DNA from: Serpula lacrymans var. lacrymans S7.9
Taxonomy: Eukaryota; Basidiomycota; Agaricomycetes; Boletales; Serpulaceae
Assembly: GCF_000218685.1 (NCBI RefSeq)
Contig: NW_006763308.1
Location: 310,001-374,000 of the forward strand
Direction of reading: 5' to 3'
DNA: 64,000 nucleotides
The notes beneath the pieces were generated by a model that ran no database searches, was not told where the DNA came from, and worked only from the letters and a program-made list of their open reading frames with translations. Below, one piece after another: positions 63,735 to 64,000 of the stretch. Numbering within the stretch: position 1 is the first letter of the stretch; each line of letters begins with the position of its first letter. The translations under genes and the position numbers were made by a program.

Positions 63735-64000
63735 AGGCCAGACAAGTGACCGTTGATTTAATAGTGGAAGACAGCATATTGACATCATGAAGATGGACCT
63801 ATTGCCCTATCTGTACTGGCTGCCGGGGCTTTGCTGATATTAAAAGTGGCACATGGTAGTCAACAAATTGGTGACAGAAGCAGATGGAGAGTGGTGACAT
63901 CAGGTATAGTGAAGGAGCAAGGAAGACGTGTAGGAGGAGGGTGGAGGTTATGAAGTAGTGGACTGGGATAGGTGGCCAGAAAAAACTGCCTGGTGAGAAT
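63735..64000 (+). repeat. Dispersed repeat, copy 2 (runs off the window)
   Basis: It is the reverse-complement match of 4536-4740. Its class is unknown; it may be the end of a larger transposon continuing past the window. Confidence 0.55.

Noticed and set aside
1..64000. CRISPR arrays, bacterial operons, rRNA genes, telomere repeats
   Set aside because: None was seen. The repeats present are LTRs, fold-backs and short tandems of eukaryotic type.

Overview
The window looks like a repeat-rich piece of an Agaricomycete (mushroom-forming basidiomycete) genome. The evidence is the very short introns (about 45-70 nt, GT-AG), the presence of transposase families that expanded in these fungi (KDZ, Plavaka, Tnp2/CACTA, Helitron, PIF/Harbinger-like), the basidiomycete 7-TM-like families DUF6533 and DUF6534, and a basidiomycete-type adenylate-forming reductase. 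All family calls are from my own reading of motifs and spliced reading frames; no database search was run.

Layout. 0-9 kb is a graveyard: a broken KDZ transposase (+), the RNase H end (-) and Gag-like part (-) of a retroelement, an assembly gap (4946-5190), and orphan-gene remnants. 9-18 kb holds fragments of Ty3/gypsy elements: a short chimaeric piece (10261-11798), then a Gag, protease, RT and RNase H run (12303-16357) broken by nonsense codons and by a solo LTR. 18-21.2 kb has a degenerate tandem repeat and a broken Tnp2 (CACTA) transposase (-). 21.4-30.2 kb is the most striking part. A Plavaka-like transposase gene can be spliced into 960 codons without a break (12 exons). It lies directly upstream of a decayed B-type cyclin that carries a 1-kb insert and an in-frame fusion. 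A second intact 507-aa spliced orphan gene follows. 31-35.6 kb holds two apparently healthy host genes in divergent orientation: a monocarboxylate-type MFS transporter (-, 12 exons, 527 aa) and a DUF6533 membrane protein (+). 36-44.4 kb is LTRs, remnants of Gag and SANT-like genes, and small fold-back elements. 44.4-46.1 kb is a DUF6534 membrane-protein gene with tiny exons. 46.5-54 kb is nested repeats around a PIF/Harbinger-like transposase fragment and a SANT-like gene, plus a truncated duplicate of the DUF6533 gene. 54-55.8 kb is a Helitron replicase fragment (-) carrying a tRNA-like insertion. 56.4-60.5 kb is an apparently intact adenylate-forming reductase (-) with a SINE-like repeat 42 bp upstream of its ATG. 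60.7-64 kb is non-coding and rich in MITE-like and LTR sequence.

One LTR family (called LTR-A here) occurs at least ten times. Six copies are complete solo LTRs of 388-417 bp, five with perfect 5-bp target duplications and one with a 6-bp one. They mark repeated insertion followed by LTR-LTR recombination. Most in-frame stops that break otherwise readable frames are explained by C-to-T (or G-to-A) changes, which suggests methylation or RIP-like decay acting on repeats while the MFS, DUF6533, DUF6534 and reductase genes stayed readable.
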